Shown here: piece after piece, positions 56,324 to 64,000 of the stretch
Numbering within the stretch: position 1 is the first letter of the stretch
Layout of the letters: every line of letters begins with the position of its first letter
Assembly (NCBI RefSeq): GCF_001591965.1
Contig: NZ_BCVX01000004.1
Coordinates: 62,001 to 126,000, forward strand
DNA: 64,000 nucleotides
Origin: Lysinibacillus odysseyi 34hs-1 = NBRC 100172
GTDB taxonomy: Bacteria; Bacillota; Bacilli; Bacillales_A; Planococcaceae
Reading direction: 5' to 3'
The notes under the pieces: model-generated
Seen by the model: the letters and a program-made list of their open reading frames with translations, nothing else
Told to the model about the DNA's origin: nothing
Databases searched by the model: none
Program-made: the position numbers and the translations under genes

Positions 56324-57031
56324 GTGGACTTATTTGATTTTCGCTGGGACATAATCTGGAACTACCGTGATTTTTACATTACCGGTATTTGGGTAACATT
56401 AGCCCTGACACTTGTCGGCTATATTGGAGGGGTATTCTTCGGGGTGCTTCTTGGATTGGCCCAGACGTCAAAAAACAAAATCATTTATTGGCCGGCTAAA
56501 ATTTATGTCGATGTCTTCCGCGGAACACCGATGCTTGTGCAGATTTATATTATCCATTTAGCATTGATTCCGACGTTGTTCGGACAGTCGTATGGATGGT
56601 TTATATCAGGAGCTGCAGCTTTAATCTTGAATAGCGCAGCCTATAATGCGGAAATTTTCCGTGCAGGAATCCAGTCCATCGATAAAGGGCAGATGGAAGC
56701 GGCACGTTCGCTTGGTCTTACGCATTCCCAAGCAATGCGTAAGGTGATCCTGCCACAGGCGGTCCGCCGTATGGTACCACCGCTTGGCAATGAATTTATC
56801 ACTCTTTTAAAAGATTCATCGCTTATCAACGTTATTGCGGCAACGGATATTCTCTACGCAAGTAAAATGATTGCTGGTACATATTCACGTGTATGGGAGC
56901 CGTATTTATTCGCAGCGTTCCTATACCTGATCATGACATTCATCGTAACAAAGGTAATCGCGTATATTGAGCATCGATTCAGTATTGAATACAATCCGAG
57001 AAAAAGTAAAAAGGAGCGTGCCGAGACATGA
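56324..57031 (+). CDS. Amino acid ABC transporter permease
   Basis: About 235 residues with five TM helices. HisM/GlnP family motifs [53 protein letters not shown] and the ATPase-coupling [19 protein letters not shown] 56324 follows GGAGGTG; TTG 56309 lies before the RBS. Overlaps the ATPase gene by ATGA. Confidence 0.93.
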   Translation: MDLFDFRWDIIWNYRDFYITGIWVTLALTLVGYIGGVFFGVLLGLAQTSKNKIIYWPAKIYVDVFRGTPMLVQIYIIHLALIPTLFGQSYGWFISGAAALILNSAAYNAEIFRAGIQSIDKGQMEAARSLGLTHSQAMRKVILPQAVRRMVPPLGNEFITLLKDSSLINVIAATDILYASKMIAGTYSRVWEPYLFAAFLYLIMTFIVTKVIAYIEHRFSIEYNPRKSKKERAET

Positions 57032-57750
57032 TTAAAGTAGAGAACCTACACAAATATTTCGGTAAGCTTGAAGTTCTAAAGGGCATAGACTACGAAATCC
57101 ATGAGTCGGAAGTTGTCTGTGTGATCGGGCCATCCGGATCAGGGAAAAGTACGTTTCTCCGCTGCTTAAACCTATTAGAAGAGGTGACGGACGGGGCAGT
57201 CTATATTGAAGGCGTCAAGATCAACGATCCGAAAACAAACATTAACGATATTCGAACAGAGGTGGGCATGGTATTCCAGCAGTTTAATCTGTTCCCCCAT
57301 ATGACAGTTATCGATAATATTACAATGGCGCCGATGCAAATACGAAAAATGAAAAAGGCAGATGCCGAGAAGCTGGCAATGGAACTGCTTGATAAAGTAG
57401 GATTACGGACAAAGGCGCATAATTTTCCGCAGCAGCTTTCTGGTGGACAGCAGCAGCGTGTAGCTATCGCCCGGGCACTTGCGATGAAGCCGAAAGTTAT
57501 GCTGTTTGATGAGCCTACTTCCGCACTTGACCCCGAAATGGTCAATGAAGTACTCGATGTTATGAAGGATTTGGCTAAAGAAGGAATGACGATGATTGTT
57601 GTCACGCATGAAATGGGCTTTGCACGTGAGATGGGCGACCGTGTACTGTTCATGGATGGCGGCTATATTGTAGAGGAAGGCCAGCCGGATGACGTATTTG
57701 GAAACCCCCAAAATGAACGAACAAAAGCCTTTTTAGGAAAAGTATTATAA
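57028..57750 (+). CDS. Amino acid ABC transporter ATP-binding protein
   Basis: 240 residues. Walker [11 protein letters not shown]-loop [17 protein letters not shown], signature [15 protein letters not shown], Walker [16 protein letters not shown]-loop VTHEM: the GlnQ/ArtR type. Coupled to the permease by ATGA overlap and followed by a terminator. Confidence 0.95.
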   Translation: MIKVENLHKYFGKLEVLKGIDYEIHESEVVCVIGPSGSGKSTFLRCLNLLEEVTDGAVYIEGVKINDPKTNINDIRTEVGMVFQQFNLFPHMTVIDNITMAPMQIRKMKKADAEKLAMELLDKVGLRTKAHNFPQQLSGGQQQRVAIARALAMKPKVMLFDEPTSALDPEMVNEVLDVMKDLAKEGMTMIVVTHEMGFAREMGDRVLFMDGGYIVEEGQPDDVFGNPQNERTKAFLGKVL

Positions 57751-57752
57751 GA

Positions 57753-57792
57753 AAAAATCCATTCAAGACGGGCTGCTTGAATGGATTTTTTT
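57753..57792. terminator. Bidirectional terminator
   Basis: Stem AAATCCATTCAAG / CTTGAATGGATTT around ACGGGCTG, A- and T-flanked, between the transporter operon and the convergent coat protein gene. Confidence 0.93.
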
Positions 57793-57802
57793 GTTGCTTT
57801 TA

Positions 57803-58414
57803 TTAGTTCGGCATATTTTTAGCTTTTTCCGCCTGTCCGTACATATTAAGCATGATGTTCATATCGTTTTGGGAAAGCTGTGGCACTTGGTAAAGACCGC
57901 GCTTGTTAAGGAAAAGAGATACTTCGTATGCCATTTCCACACAGTTTGGTACAGAGTCCTGCAGTACACGACGAACAACAGGGTTTGTAGATTCAAGAGC
58001 TGCTTGTGTTTTCCCGACAGCACCTGTTTTATGCATGGCAAGTAAAGAGCCTGCTAAAATGGCGTCGTTTACTTCATTAGCCGATTGGATTGGTTTTTTT
58101 GGTTCGCCTGCAGTTAAACCGTAATTTACATCATTACCCATTTGCATATTGTATGTTTTTGTCGGGTGTTTTGGATCATGACCTGTTTGGTAAGCTTCCC
58201 GCGTGATGTTGTATTCATCGAGCATGAAAGCATATTGACGGTCTAAAATCCCTAAAAGTTCAGGATCCTGGATTTGGTCGCGCATAAGCACGCATTGGTT
58301 TAAAGCGCCGATTGAAGCACTTAATACTTCATGTACATCCATAACTTCGTGTGCGCCGTGGTTCATTGACATTGGTTGACCATTATCTTGCGATTCAGAT
58401 GATTGAGTGAACAT
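57803..58414 (-). CDS. Spore coat protein, CotF family
   Basis: About 203 residues. Coat_F-type four-helix region: EVLSASIGALNQCVLMRDQIQDPELLGILDRQYAFMLDEYN, then SANEVNDAILAGSLLAMHKTGAVGKTQAALESTNPVVRRVLQDSVPNC... pattern, and a C-terminal LYQVPQLSQND. A ferritin-like helical coat protein, expected in the mother cell during sporulation. ATG 58414 is 8 nt from GGAGG. Supports a spore-forming host. Confidence 0.88.
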   Translation of the reverse strand: MFTQSSESQDNGQPMSMNHGAHEVMDVHEVLSASIGALNQCVLMRDQIQDPELLGILDRQYAFMLDEYNITREAYQTGHDPKHPTKTYNMQMGNDVNYGLTAGEPKKPIQSANEVNDAILAGSLLAMHKTGAVGKTQAALESTNPVVRRVLQDSVPNCVEMAYEVSLFLNKRGLYQVPQLSQNDMNIMLNMYGQAEKAKNMPN

Positions 58415-58512
58415 ATGATAATCCTCCATTCTTTTTGGGTACGATGTTATTATGGTTGCTTTTGTGTGAGCTATTCATAAGAAATTTTAAAAGTTAAAGG
58501 AGGAGAGGGCAA

Positions 58513-59103
58513 ATGGCGAAAGGAAAAATGAGCAGTGCGATGGTCATCATCATAGCAATCATCGTGCTAATCGGTATTGCCTTGCTGCTGATCGTACCGA
58601 AGTATAATAGCCTGGTAAATGGAGAAGAACAAATTGAAGCATCTTGGTCACAGGTGGAAAACCAGCTGCAGCGCCGATTTGATTTGATTCCCAATCTTGT
58701 ACAGACAGTGAAGGGATATGCTGCACATGAAGAGGAAGTATTCACACAAATTGCAGATGCCCGAACACGGTATGGCGGTGCTGCTACTGTTGATGAAGCT
58801 GCACAGGCAAATAACGAATTAACAAGCGCCTTAAGCCGGTTGCTGGTTGTCGTGGAAAATTACCCACAGCTAAAAGCAGATGTACAATTTACCCAGCTGA
58901 TGGATGAATTGTCGGGAACGGAAAATAGATTGACTGTTGCCCGTCAGGACTATAACGAGGAAGTGAAGGCTTTCAACAGTGATGTCCGTTCATTTCCGGG
59001 GAATTTAATTGCCGGTATGTTTGGATTTGAGAAAAAGGAATATTTTGAAGCATCAAATGGTGCAGAAAAGGCACCATCCGTTAATTTTGATACAGATGAA
59101 TAA
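58513..59103 (+). CDS. LemA family protein
   Basis: 196 residues. Short cytosolic N-terminus, one TM helix (about 9-28, VIIIAIIVLIGIALLLIVP), then the LemA helical bundle (NSLVNGEEQIEASWSQVENQLQRRFDLIPNLVQTVKGYA; ENRLTVARQDYNEEVKAFNSDVRSFPGNLIA). Commonly paired with TPM-domain proteins, as here. Function unclear. RBS AAAGGAGGAGAGG. Confidence 0.93.
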   Translation: MAKGKMSSAMVIIIAIIVLIGIALLLIVPKYNSLVNGEEQIEASWSQVENQLQRRFDLIPNLVQTVKGYAAHEEEVFTQIADARTRYGGAATVDEAAQANNELTSALSRLLVVVENYPQLKADVQFTQLMDELSGTENRLTVARQDYNEEVKAFNSDVRSFPGNLIAGMFGFEKKEYFEASNGAEKAPSVNFDTDE

Positions 59104-59250
59104 GGCCGGGATCAATTGAATGAATTTCATAGTAGTTAGTATGCTGCTGCTTTTCATTAAACATACAAAGCATGGAGCAGTTTTTCTAAACCAGGTCTGA
59201 CTGCGTACGCTTATTCGATTTTGTCAAAAGCAGCAAAGGAGGCGAGGAAT

Positions 59251-59988
59251 ATCCGAATTATTCGTTTGATTTTTTGTCTCATCTTGTTAGTGCCTACCGT
59301 TGCATCTGCTGAAATTCCCTCTAAGCCGGCATATAACAATTATGTGTATGATTACGGAAATGTTCTGGAGGATGATGTAGAAAAGCAGATGGTTCAAGTG
59401 CTTCAGCAGCTTGAAAAAAGTACTTCCAATGAAGTAGTTGTCATGACCATTGATACGATCGGAGATTTGGATGCTTTTGAATTTGGTACCCGCATGATGC
59501 GTGAATGGGGCATCGGGCAGAAGGAGAAAAATAACGGCATGCTGATTTTTGCCACGACTGAGCAGGGAACAGGCAAAAATGATGTGTGGATATCAGTCGG
59601 GCAAGGGCTTGAGGGTGATTACCCGGACGGGAAAATCGGCCGTATGATTGACACATACATGAAGCCGTATCTGGGGCAGGGGGATTATACGAGTGCTTTT
59701 GCTAATATAATCAATGTCCTGAATAAAGAAATGGGCGGACAAGCGACGGATACGCCGCTACCTACGGAAGATGAAGAAGGAGGCGGCTTTGGTTTTGGAA
59801 TTCTCATTTTAATCCTCATTCTTTACTTCATTTTCAGCGGTTTCGGAGGCGGTGGTGGCGGCAGACGCGGGCCGAGACGCTATTATGTAGGCGGGTTTGG
59901 TGGAGGTGGATTCGGTGGATCAGGCGGCGGCTTTGGCGGTTTCGGAGGCGGAGGTTCTGCCGGCGGCGGAGCAGGACGAAAGTTTTAA
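59251..59988 (+). CDS. TPM-domain membrane protein (YgcG family)
   Basis: About 245 residues. Signal peptide (RIIRLIFCLILLVPTVASA), TPM domain (NYVYDYGNVLEDDVEKQMVQVLQQLEKS, VVMTIDTIGD, GIGQKEKNNGMLIFA, GQGLEGDYPDGKIGRMID), one TM helix and a Gly/Ser/Arg-rich tail. The in-frame canonical start is TTG 59221 without RBS; the strong AAAGGAGG at 59236-59242 points at ATC 59251 (see findings). Probably acts with LemA. Confidence 0.88.
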   Translation: MRIIRLIFCLILLVPTVASAEIPSKPAYNNYVYDYGNVLEDDVEKQMVQVLQQLEKSTSNEVVVMTIDTIGDLDAFEFGTRMMREWGIGQKEKNNGMLIFATTEQGTGKNDVWISVGQGLEGDYPDGKIGRMIDTYMKPYLGQGDYTSAFANIINVLNKEMGGQATDTPLPTEDEEGGGFGFGILILILILYFIFSGFGGGGGGRRGPRRYYVGGFGGGGFGGSGGGFGGFGGGGSAGGGAGRKF

Positions 59989-60067
59989 CGAAAGCCATCC
60001 CATCATTGAAGCACCTGATTACGCCGATTCCCCATTGATTGTATAATGGGAGAAAGGAGTGATGGAT

Positions 60068-60301
60068 TTGAAAGTAAGGTTCTATTCTCGTCCGGACTGC
60101 CCATTATGCGAAGAGGGACTGCATACATTGAAGCTTGTCCAAGAGGACGTGCCTTTTGATATCGAAGTAAAAAATATCGAAGAGGACGATACGCTGCATG
60201 AAAAATATATGTTGATGATCCCGGTAGTGGAGGAAAACGGCAGGGTCATTCAGTATGGACAGCTGGATTATGTCACGTTACTAGAGGCGCTTGGAAAATA
60301 A
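60068..60301 (+). CDS. Glutaredoxin-family protein
   Basis: About 77 residues. Thioredoxin-like fold with the active-site pair CPLC in YSRPDCPLCEEG and the cis-Pro in MLMIPVVEENG. The RBS AAAGGAG best fits TTG 60068 (8 nt); ATG 60062 and GTG 60059 are in frame but too close. Located just upstream of cggR; redox partner unknown. Confidence 0.85.
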   Translation: MKVRFYSRPDCPLCEEGLHTLKLVQEDVPFDIEVKNIEEDDTLHEKYMLMIPVVEENGRVIQYGQLDYVTLLEALGK

Positions 60302-60381
60302 GCTAAAGGCTTCGCCTACCGGCAAATGTTTACACATCATCTTAAGAAACCTGCCTTTCAAAAGAAAGGCAAAAAGATAGA

Positions 60382-60410
60382 GGGACAAAGCTGTGAACAG
60401 GTTTTGTCCC
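60382..60410 (+). promoter_or_regulatory. Hairpin with GGGAC/GTCCC arms upstream of the cggR promoter
   Basis: GGGACAAAGC / GTTTTGTCCC, 10 bp with one G-U. It could end the glutaredoxin transcript or be an auxiliary CggR-like site, because its arms resemble the CggR operator (GGGAC, TTTTGTCCC). Confidence 0.4.
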
Positions 60411-60442
60411 CTGTTTCCTAAGAAATAGCTTGAGGAAATGAA

Positions 60443-60539
60443 TTGCATAATAAGGAACGGAAGGATATAATGAAAACAAGGAAATAAATTTTTTTACCAT
60501 AAGTGGGACAGTAATGTAAAATATGGGACGGTTTTTGTC
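60443..60539 (+). promoter_or_regulatory. cggR-gapA promoter and CggR operator
   Basis: TTGCAT (60443-60448), 17-bp spacer, TATAAT (60466-60471). Downstream, GGGAC repeats at 60505-60509 and 60525-60529 are 20 bp apart, each followed by TGTA/TGTC (second half GGGAC-N6-TGTC exact). This reproduces the B. subtilis CggR operator CGGGACN6TGTCN4CGGGACN6TGTC. Confidence 0.88.
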
Positions 60540-60560
60540 CCTTCGTGCAGGAGGTGACCT

Positions 60561-61580
60561 ATGGACGACTTTTCTTGCTATAAAGTAGGACGTCAATTAA
60601 TGCCGGAGATCGATACGCTGTTAAAAAAACGCTTTCGGATTTTGCAGGCGATTCAAGTGGCAGGACCGTTAGGAAGGCGTACATTAGCGGATTTCCTGCA
60701 AGCGACAGAGCGGGAAGTGCGAAATGAAACAACTTTGTTACATGAACAACAATTAATTGAAATAGGTCAAAAAGGTATGATTTGCACTCAACTTGGGTAT
60801 GAAGTACTTGAACAACTAAAACCGTTGTATTACGAACTTTCAGGTCTTTCACAAAAGGAACAGCAGCTTGCTGAAAAATTTGGCATCAAGAAGGTCATTA
60901 TCATTCCAGGGTCATTCCGGAACGAGGCGAGCCGCATTCTACTAGGGAAGGAAGCAAGTAAATTGCTCACAAGTCTTGTCGAGGAAGGAAGTAAGATTGC
61001 GGTTACCGGAGGAAGCTCCGTGGCAGCGATTACCCCTTATTTACAGCCGGTCGATTCCCTGCCAACTGTAAAGTTCATTGCAGCCCGAGGTGGACTCGGG
61101 GAAGAAATGAGCTTGCAGGCGAATATTCTGGTATCTCAATTTGCCCAGGCATGCCAAGCATCCTATAAAACATTGTTTATGCCGGAGTTTTTAAGTGAAC
61201 AGGCATATGTGGCGATGAAGGCAGAGCCGAGTGTACAGGAGATTATCCGGCTTTATGAACAAGTCGATATTGTCCTGCATGGGATTGGGACTGCTGAGGA
61301 GATGGCGAAAAAACGCGGCAGCAGTGACGCGGACAAAGCGCTTCTAAAAGAAAAAGGCGCTGTTGGGGAAGCGTTTGGATATTATTTTGACGCAGATGGC
61401 CAAATTGTTCATCAAATACGTACAATTTGTATCCAGCCCGAGCATGTGAAACAGAGCCGATATGTCCTGGCAATAGCTGGTGGCGAGGAAAAGGTAAAGG
61501 CAATTGGGGCATACTTTAAAAATGCGGCCAAGCAGACAATTTTTATTACGGATGAAGAAGCCGCAAACGGGATGTTATAA
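60561..61580 (+). CDS. cggR: Central glycolytic genes regulator CggR
   Basis: Repressor of the gapA glycolytic operon, released by fructose-1,6-bisphosphate. 339 residues: N-terminal winged helix (LLKKRFRILQAIQVAGPLGRRTLADFL) and SorC-type sugar-phosphate domain (VAVTGGSSVAA-like IAVTGGSSVAAI, FIAARGGLGEEMSLQAN, VLHGIGTAEEMAKKRG). RBS GGAGGTGA. First gene of the operon with gapA 48 bp downstream. Confidence 0.95.
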   Translation: MDDFSCYKVGRQLMPEIDTLLKKRFRILQAIQVAGPLGRRTLADFLQATEREVRNETTLLHEQQLIEIGQKGMICTQLGYEVLEQLKPLYYELSGLSQKEQQLAEKFGIKKVIIIPGSFRNEASRILLGKEASKLLTSLVEEGSKIAVTGGSSVAAITPYLQPVDSLPTVKFIAARGGLGEEMSLQANILVSQFAQACQASYKTLFMPEFLSEQAYVAMKAEPSVQEIIRLYEQVDIVLHGIGTAEEMAKKRGSSDADKALLKEKGAVGEAFGYYFDADGQIVHQIRTICIQPEHVKQSRYVLAIAGGEEKVKAIGAYFKNAAKQTIFITDEEAANGML

Positions 61581-61628
61581 ATAGCCTCGGCGCTATTTTT
61601 ATAAAATAACCAATTTGGAGGAGTTAAC

Positions 61629-62639
61629 ATGGCATTAAAATTAGCAATCAACGGATTCGGTCGTATCGGCCGATTAGTATTTCGTGAAGCATTAACACAC
61701 GACGAGTTTGAAGTAGTGGCAGTCAATGACTTGACTGATGCAGGACAACTGGCACACTTGCTCAAATATGATTCGGTCCATGGTATCTACGATGCAGAAG
61801 TATCAGCAGAAGAGGATGCGTTCATCGTAAATGGAAAACGTATTCGTGTAATCTCCGAGAAAGACCCGCTAAACCTGCCATGGGGAGAGCTTGGCGTAGA
61901 TGTCGTGCTGGAGTGTACAGGTAGATTCCGCTCTATGGAGGAAGTATCAAAACACGTACAGGCAGGCGCGAAAAAAGCAATCCTTTCTGCTCCGGCAAAA
62001 GGTGATATGCCGACATTCGTTATGGGTGTAAACGAAGGAGAATATGACTCGAATACTATGGACGTTATTTCCAACGCTTCATGTACGACAAACTGTTTAG
62101 CACCGGTAGCAAAAATACTGGATGAAAAATTCGGCATTAAACGTGGGATGATGACAACGATCCACTCATATACAAATGACCAGCGGATCCTTGACTTCCC
62201 TCACTCCGATCCACGTCGTGCACGTGCCGGGGCAGTATCGATGATTCCGACAACAACAGGTGCAGCAGTAGCAGTTTCGAAGGTGCTTCCACGCCTTAAA
62301 GGGAAGTTGGACGGCTTCTCGATGCGTGTTCCAACACCGAACGTATCCTGTATTGACCTTGTGGTAGAGCTCGAGTCAGATGTAACAGTAGAATCGATCA
62401 ATGCTGCTTTAAAAGAAGCGTCAGAAGGTGATTTAAAAGGAATTTTAGGGTATAACGAATTACCGCTTGTTTCTATTGATTACAACGGAAATCACGCTTC
62501 TTCTACAGTAGACGGCTTATCTACAATGGTAATGGAAAACCGGATGGCGAAAATTGTTGCCTGGTATGACAACGAAATCGGTTATTCAACTCGCTTAATG
62601 GACCTGGCACTATATGTAGCAGGACACGGGCTTAAATAA
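61629..62639 (+). CDS. gapA: Glyceraldehyde-3-phosphate dehydrogenase
   Basis: NAD-dependent glycolytic GAPDH. 336 residues. NAD motif INGFGRIGR, catalytic Cys152 in SNASCTTNCLAP, catalytic His in TIHSYTNDQ, and the C-terminal WYDNEIGYSTR. Asp34 in AVNDLTD fits NAD preference. Preceded by cggR, so this is the glycolytic GapA. RBS TTGGAGGAG. Confidence 0.97.
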   Translation: MALKLAINGFGRIGRLVFREALTHDEFEVVAVNDLTDAGQLAHLLKYDSVHGIYDAEVSAEEDAFIVNGKRIRVISEKDPLNLPWGELGVDVVLECTGRFRSMEEVSKHVQAGAKKAILSAPAKGDMPTFVMGVNEGEYDSNTMDVISNASCTTNCLAPVAKILDEKFGIKRGMMTTIHSYTNDQRILDFPHSDPRRARAGAVSMIPTTTGAAVAVSKVLPRLKGKLDGFSMRVPTPNVSCIDLVVELESDVTVESINAALKEASEGDLKGILGYNELPLVSIDYNGNHASSTVDGLSTMVMENRMAKIVAWYDNEIGYSTRLMDLALYVAGHGLK

Positions 62640-62775
62640 GTTCCGACCCCAAAAATGATGAGTCAATAATTGTGTCATACTTTTAGGGATTTAATGAAAA
62701 AGTGTGTCACAATACAATAAAATGTAATGGAAAAGTATAGCCTTTAAGTAGTTGAACTATTATAATGATTAAAGG

Positions 62776-62815
62776 TAAAAGGGGCGAGCGGGATTTACCG
62801 ACTCGCCCTTTTTTA
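62776..62815 (+). terminator. Terminator between gapA and pgk
   Basis: Stem AAAGGGGCGAG / CTCGCCCTTT with inner CGG / CCG, followed by T6. The rest of 62640-62963 has no gene. TTGTTA-N18-TACTAT shortly before pgk is a possible promoter. Confidence 0.88.
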
Positions 62816-62963
62816 AAGGCGATCTAGTTCATTCTTGTAAAATTGGGGGAGTCGCCCTGTGCTTACAAGAGACATTACATATTGACTTTTGTTACTATTT
62901 AAAATGGGAGTCTACTATTAAAGAGGCAACGCCTGTTTTTAAAATTGAAGGAGGGTTTTCTTC

Positions 62964-64000
62964 ATGTTTTTAAAGAAGACGATGGATGATGTAAATGTAA
63001 AAGGAAAGCGCGTATTTGTACGCGTTGATTTTAATGTACCGATGGCGGATGGCGAAATTACTGATGACACACGCATCCGTGCAGCGATTCCGACAATCGA
63101 GGCGCTGTCGAATGCAGGAGCAAAGGTTATTCTGGCTTCCCATCTTGGCCGTCCGAAAGGCGAGGTAAAGGAAGATATGCGTCTAACAGCTGTCGGCAAG
63201 CGCCTTTCCGAACTAATGGGCAAGCCTGTCAACAAGCTGGACGAATCAATCGGAGAAGCGGTTGAAGCTGCAGTGGCAGAAATGCAGGACGGGGACATCA
63301 TTCTTCTGGAAAATGTTCGTTTCCATAAAGGGGAAGAAAAGAATGATGAGGAGCTGGCAAAGGCATTCGCAAGCCTGGCAGATATTTATGTAAATGATGC
63401 TTTCGGTGCGGCTCACCGTGCGCATGCTTCTACAGAAGGTATTGCCAAACATGTAGAGGCAGCGGTAGCAGGTTATCTAATGCAAAAGGAATTGGATGTA
63501 TTAGGGAAAGCATTATCAGAGCCGGAACGTCCTTTCACTGCTATTATCGGCGGTGCCAAAGTAAAGGATAAAATCGGTGTCATCGAAAATTTACTTGATA
63601 AAGTGGACCACCTAATCATTGGTGGCGGGCTTTCATATACATTTACAAAAGCGCAAGGCTACGATATTGGAAAGTCCTTGTTAGAGGAAGATAAGATTGA
63701 GCTTGCCAAATCGTTTATCGAGAAAGCAAAAGAAAAAGGCGTGGAGCTGCATATGCCGGTCGATGCTGTTGTAGCAAATGAATTTTCAAAAGATGCGGAA
63801 ACTAAAACGGTCGCAATCGATGCAATTCCATCTGACTGGATGGGACTTGACATTGGCCCAAAAACGGCAGCTCATTATGCAGAGATTATTAAAAGTTCAA
63901 AACTGATCATTTGGAATGGACCAATGGGTGTATTTGAAATGGATAAGTTTGCAAATGGTACAAAAACAGTAGCAGAAGCAATGGCAGAAACAGATGGCTA
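62964..64000 (+). CDS. pgk: Phosphoglycerate kinase (3' end outside window)
   Basis: About 345 codons are present; the family has ~394. [19 protein letters not shown] at the N-terminus, substrate-binding SHLGRPKG and [12 protein letters not shown], hinge [28 protein letters not shown] and WNGPMGVFE are intact up to the window edge. ATG 62964 is 9 nt from GGAGG. Converts 1,3-bisphosphoglycerate plus ADP to 3-phosphoglycerate plus ATP. Confidence 0.96.
   Translation, partial: MFLKKTMDDVNVKGKRVFVRVDFNVPMADGEITDDTRIRAAIPTIEALSNAGAKVILASHLGRPKGEVKEDMRLTAVGKRLSELMGKPVNKLDESIGEAVEAAVAEMQDGDIILLENVRFHKGEEKNDEELAKAFASLADIYVNDAFGAAHRAHASTEGIAKHVEAAVAGYLMQKELDVLGKALSEPERPFTAIIGGAKVKDKIGVIENLLDKVDHLIIGGGLSYTFTKAQGYDIGKSLLEEDKIELAKSFIEKAKEKGVELHMPVDAVVANEFSKDAETKTVAIDAIPSDWMGLDIGPKTAAHYAEIIKSSKLIIWNGPMGVFEMDKFANGTKTVAEAMAETDG

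Noticed and set aside
57201-57653. 150-codon minus-strand frame
   Set aside because: Antisense of the amino acid transporter ATPase, which has all ABC motifs.

Overview
The window is one contiguous stretch of a low-GC, Gram-positive, spore-forming chromosome. Protein sequences and gene order point to the Planococcaceae/Caryophanaceae (Solibacillus/Lysinibacillus-like). Evidence for a spore former is a CotF-type coat protein gene and a YjcZ-type small sporulation gene. Several blocks keep the gene order of Bacillus subtilis (yhzD-yhaM, prsA to ecsAB, hemEHY, yhfH-lplJ, yvjA-cccB, hprK-lgt-ppaX-yvoF-his-yvcD-trxB-yvcI-rapZ-glmR-whiA-crh, clpP-tRNA-Arg, cggR-gapA-pgk). There is no prophage, integrase, complete insertion sequence or CRISPR array. 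Taxonomy is inferred from gene order and protein similarity recalled from memory; no search was run.

Layout. 1-2.8 kb: a flavoprotein and a crotonase behind a probable cre site. 2.8-5.8 kb: an unrecognised membrane protein, yhzD and the exonuclease yhaM. 5.8-13.4 kb: serC, a TetR regulator, a PhnA-like protein, prsA, a YjcZ peptide, small membrane proteins, the repressor hpr/scoC, a YtxH protein, trpP with an apparent TRAP site, and hit. 13.5-15.4 kb: ecsAB. 15.4-20 kb: haem genes (hmoB opposite hemE-hemH-hemY, with a Fur-like box in the hemE leader). 20-23.7 kb: a four-gene unit of propeller lipoprotein, response regulator, histidine kinase and YtkA/FixH-like lipoprotein. 24-25.2 kb: yhfH and lplJ. 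25.3-30.1 kb: a BceRS-BceAB-type peptide sensing and detoxification module with an extra soluble protein. 30.3-35.8 kb: lcfB behind a FadR-like box, a small iron-sulfur protein, an S9 peptidase and an EAL-HDOD protein. 36-40.8 kb: yvjA, cccB, hprK, lgt, ppaX, yvoF. 41-46.8 kb: the histidine operon hisZGDBHF-IE, without hisA, ending in a triplicated 3-prime tail. 47-53.8 kb: yvcD, trxB, yvcI, rapZ, glmR, whiA, crh. 53.9-54.8 kb: clpP with a CtsR box and tRNA-Arg(CCG). 55.5-57.8 kb: a polar amino acid ABC transporter. 57.8-60.3 kb: a coat protein, LemA, a TPM protein and a glutaredoxin. 60.5-64 kb: cggR-gapA and the start of pgk.

Themes. Carbon control is well represented: HprK, Crh (Gln15/Ser46), GlmR, CggR with its direct-repeat operator, and a cre site. 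Regulation can be read from several short motifs: TRAP-like triplets, Fur, FadR, CtsR and CggR. The most unusual observations are the missing hisA, the tail repeats of hisI whose differences are almost all synonymous, a TM-coding open frame reached by a -1 shift from the YtxH gene, a TPM-domain gene whose ribosome binding site points at an ATC codon, and several structured intergenic regions with no gene. I found no clearly novel multi-gene system. The best candidates are the lipoprotein/two-component unit and the extra protein in the Bce module.
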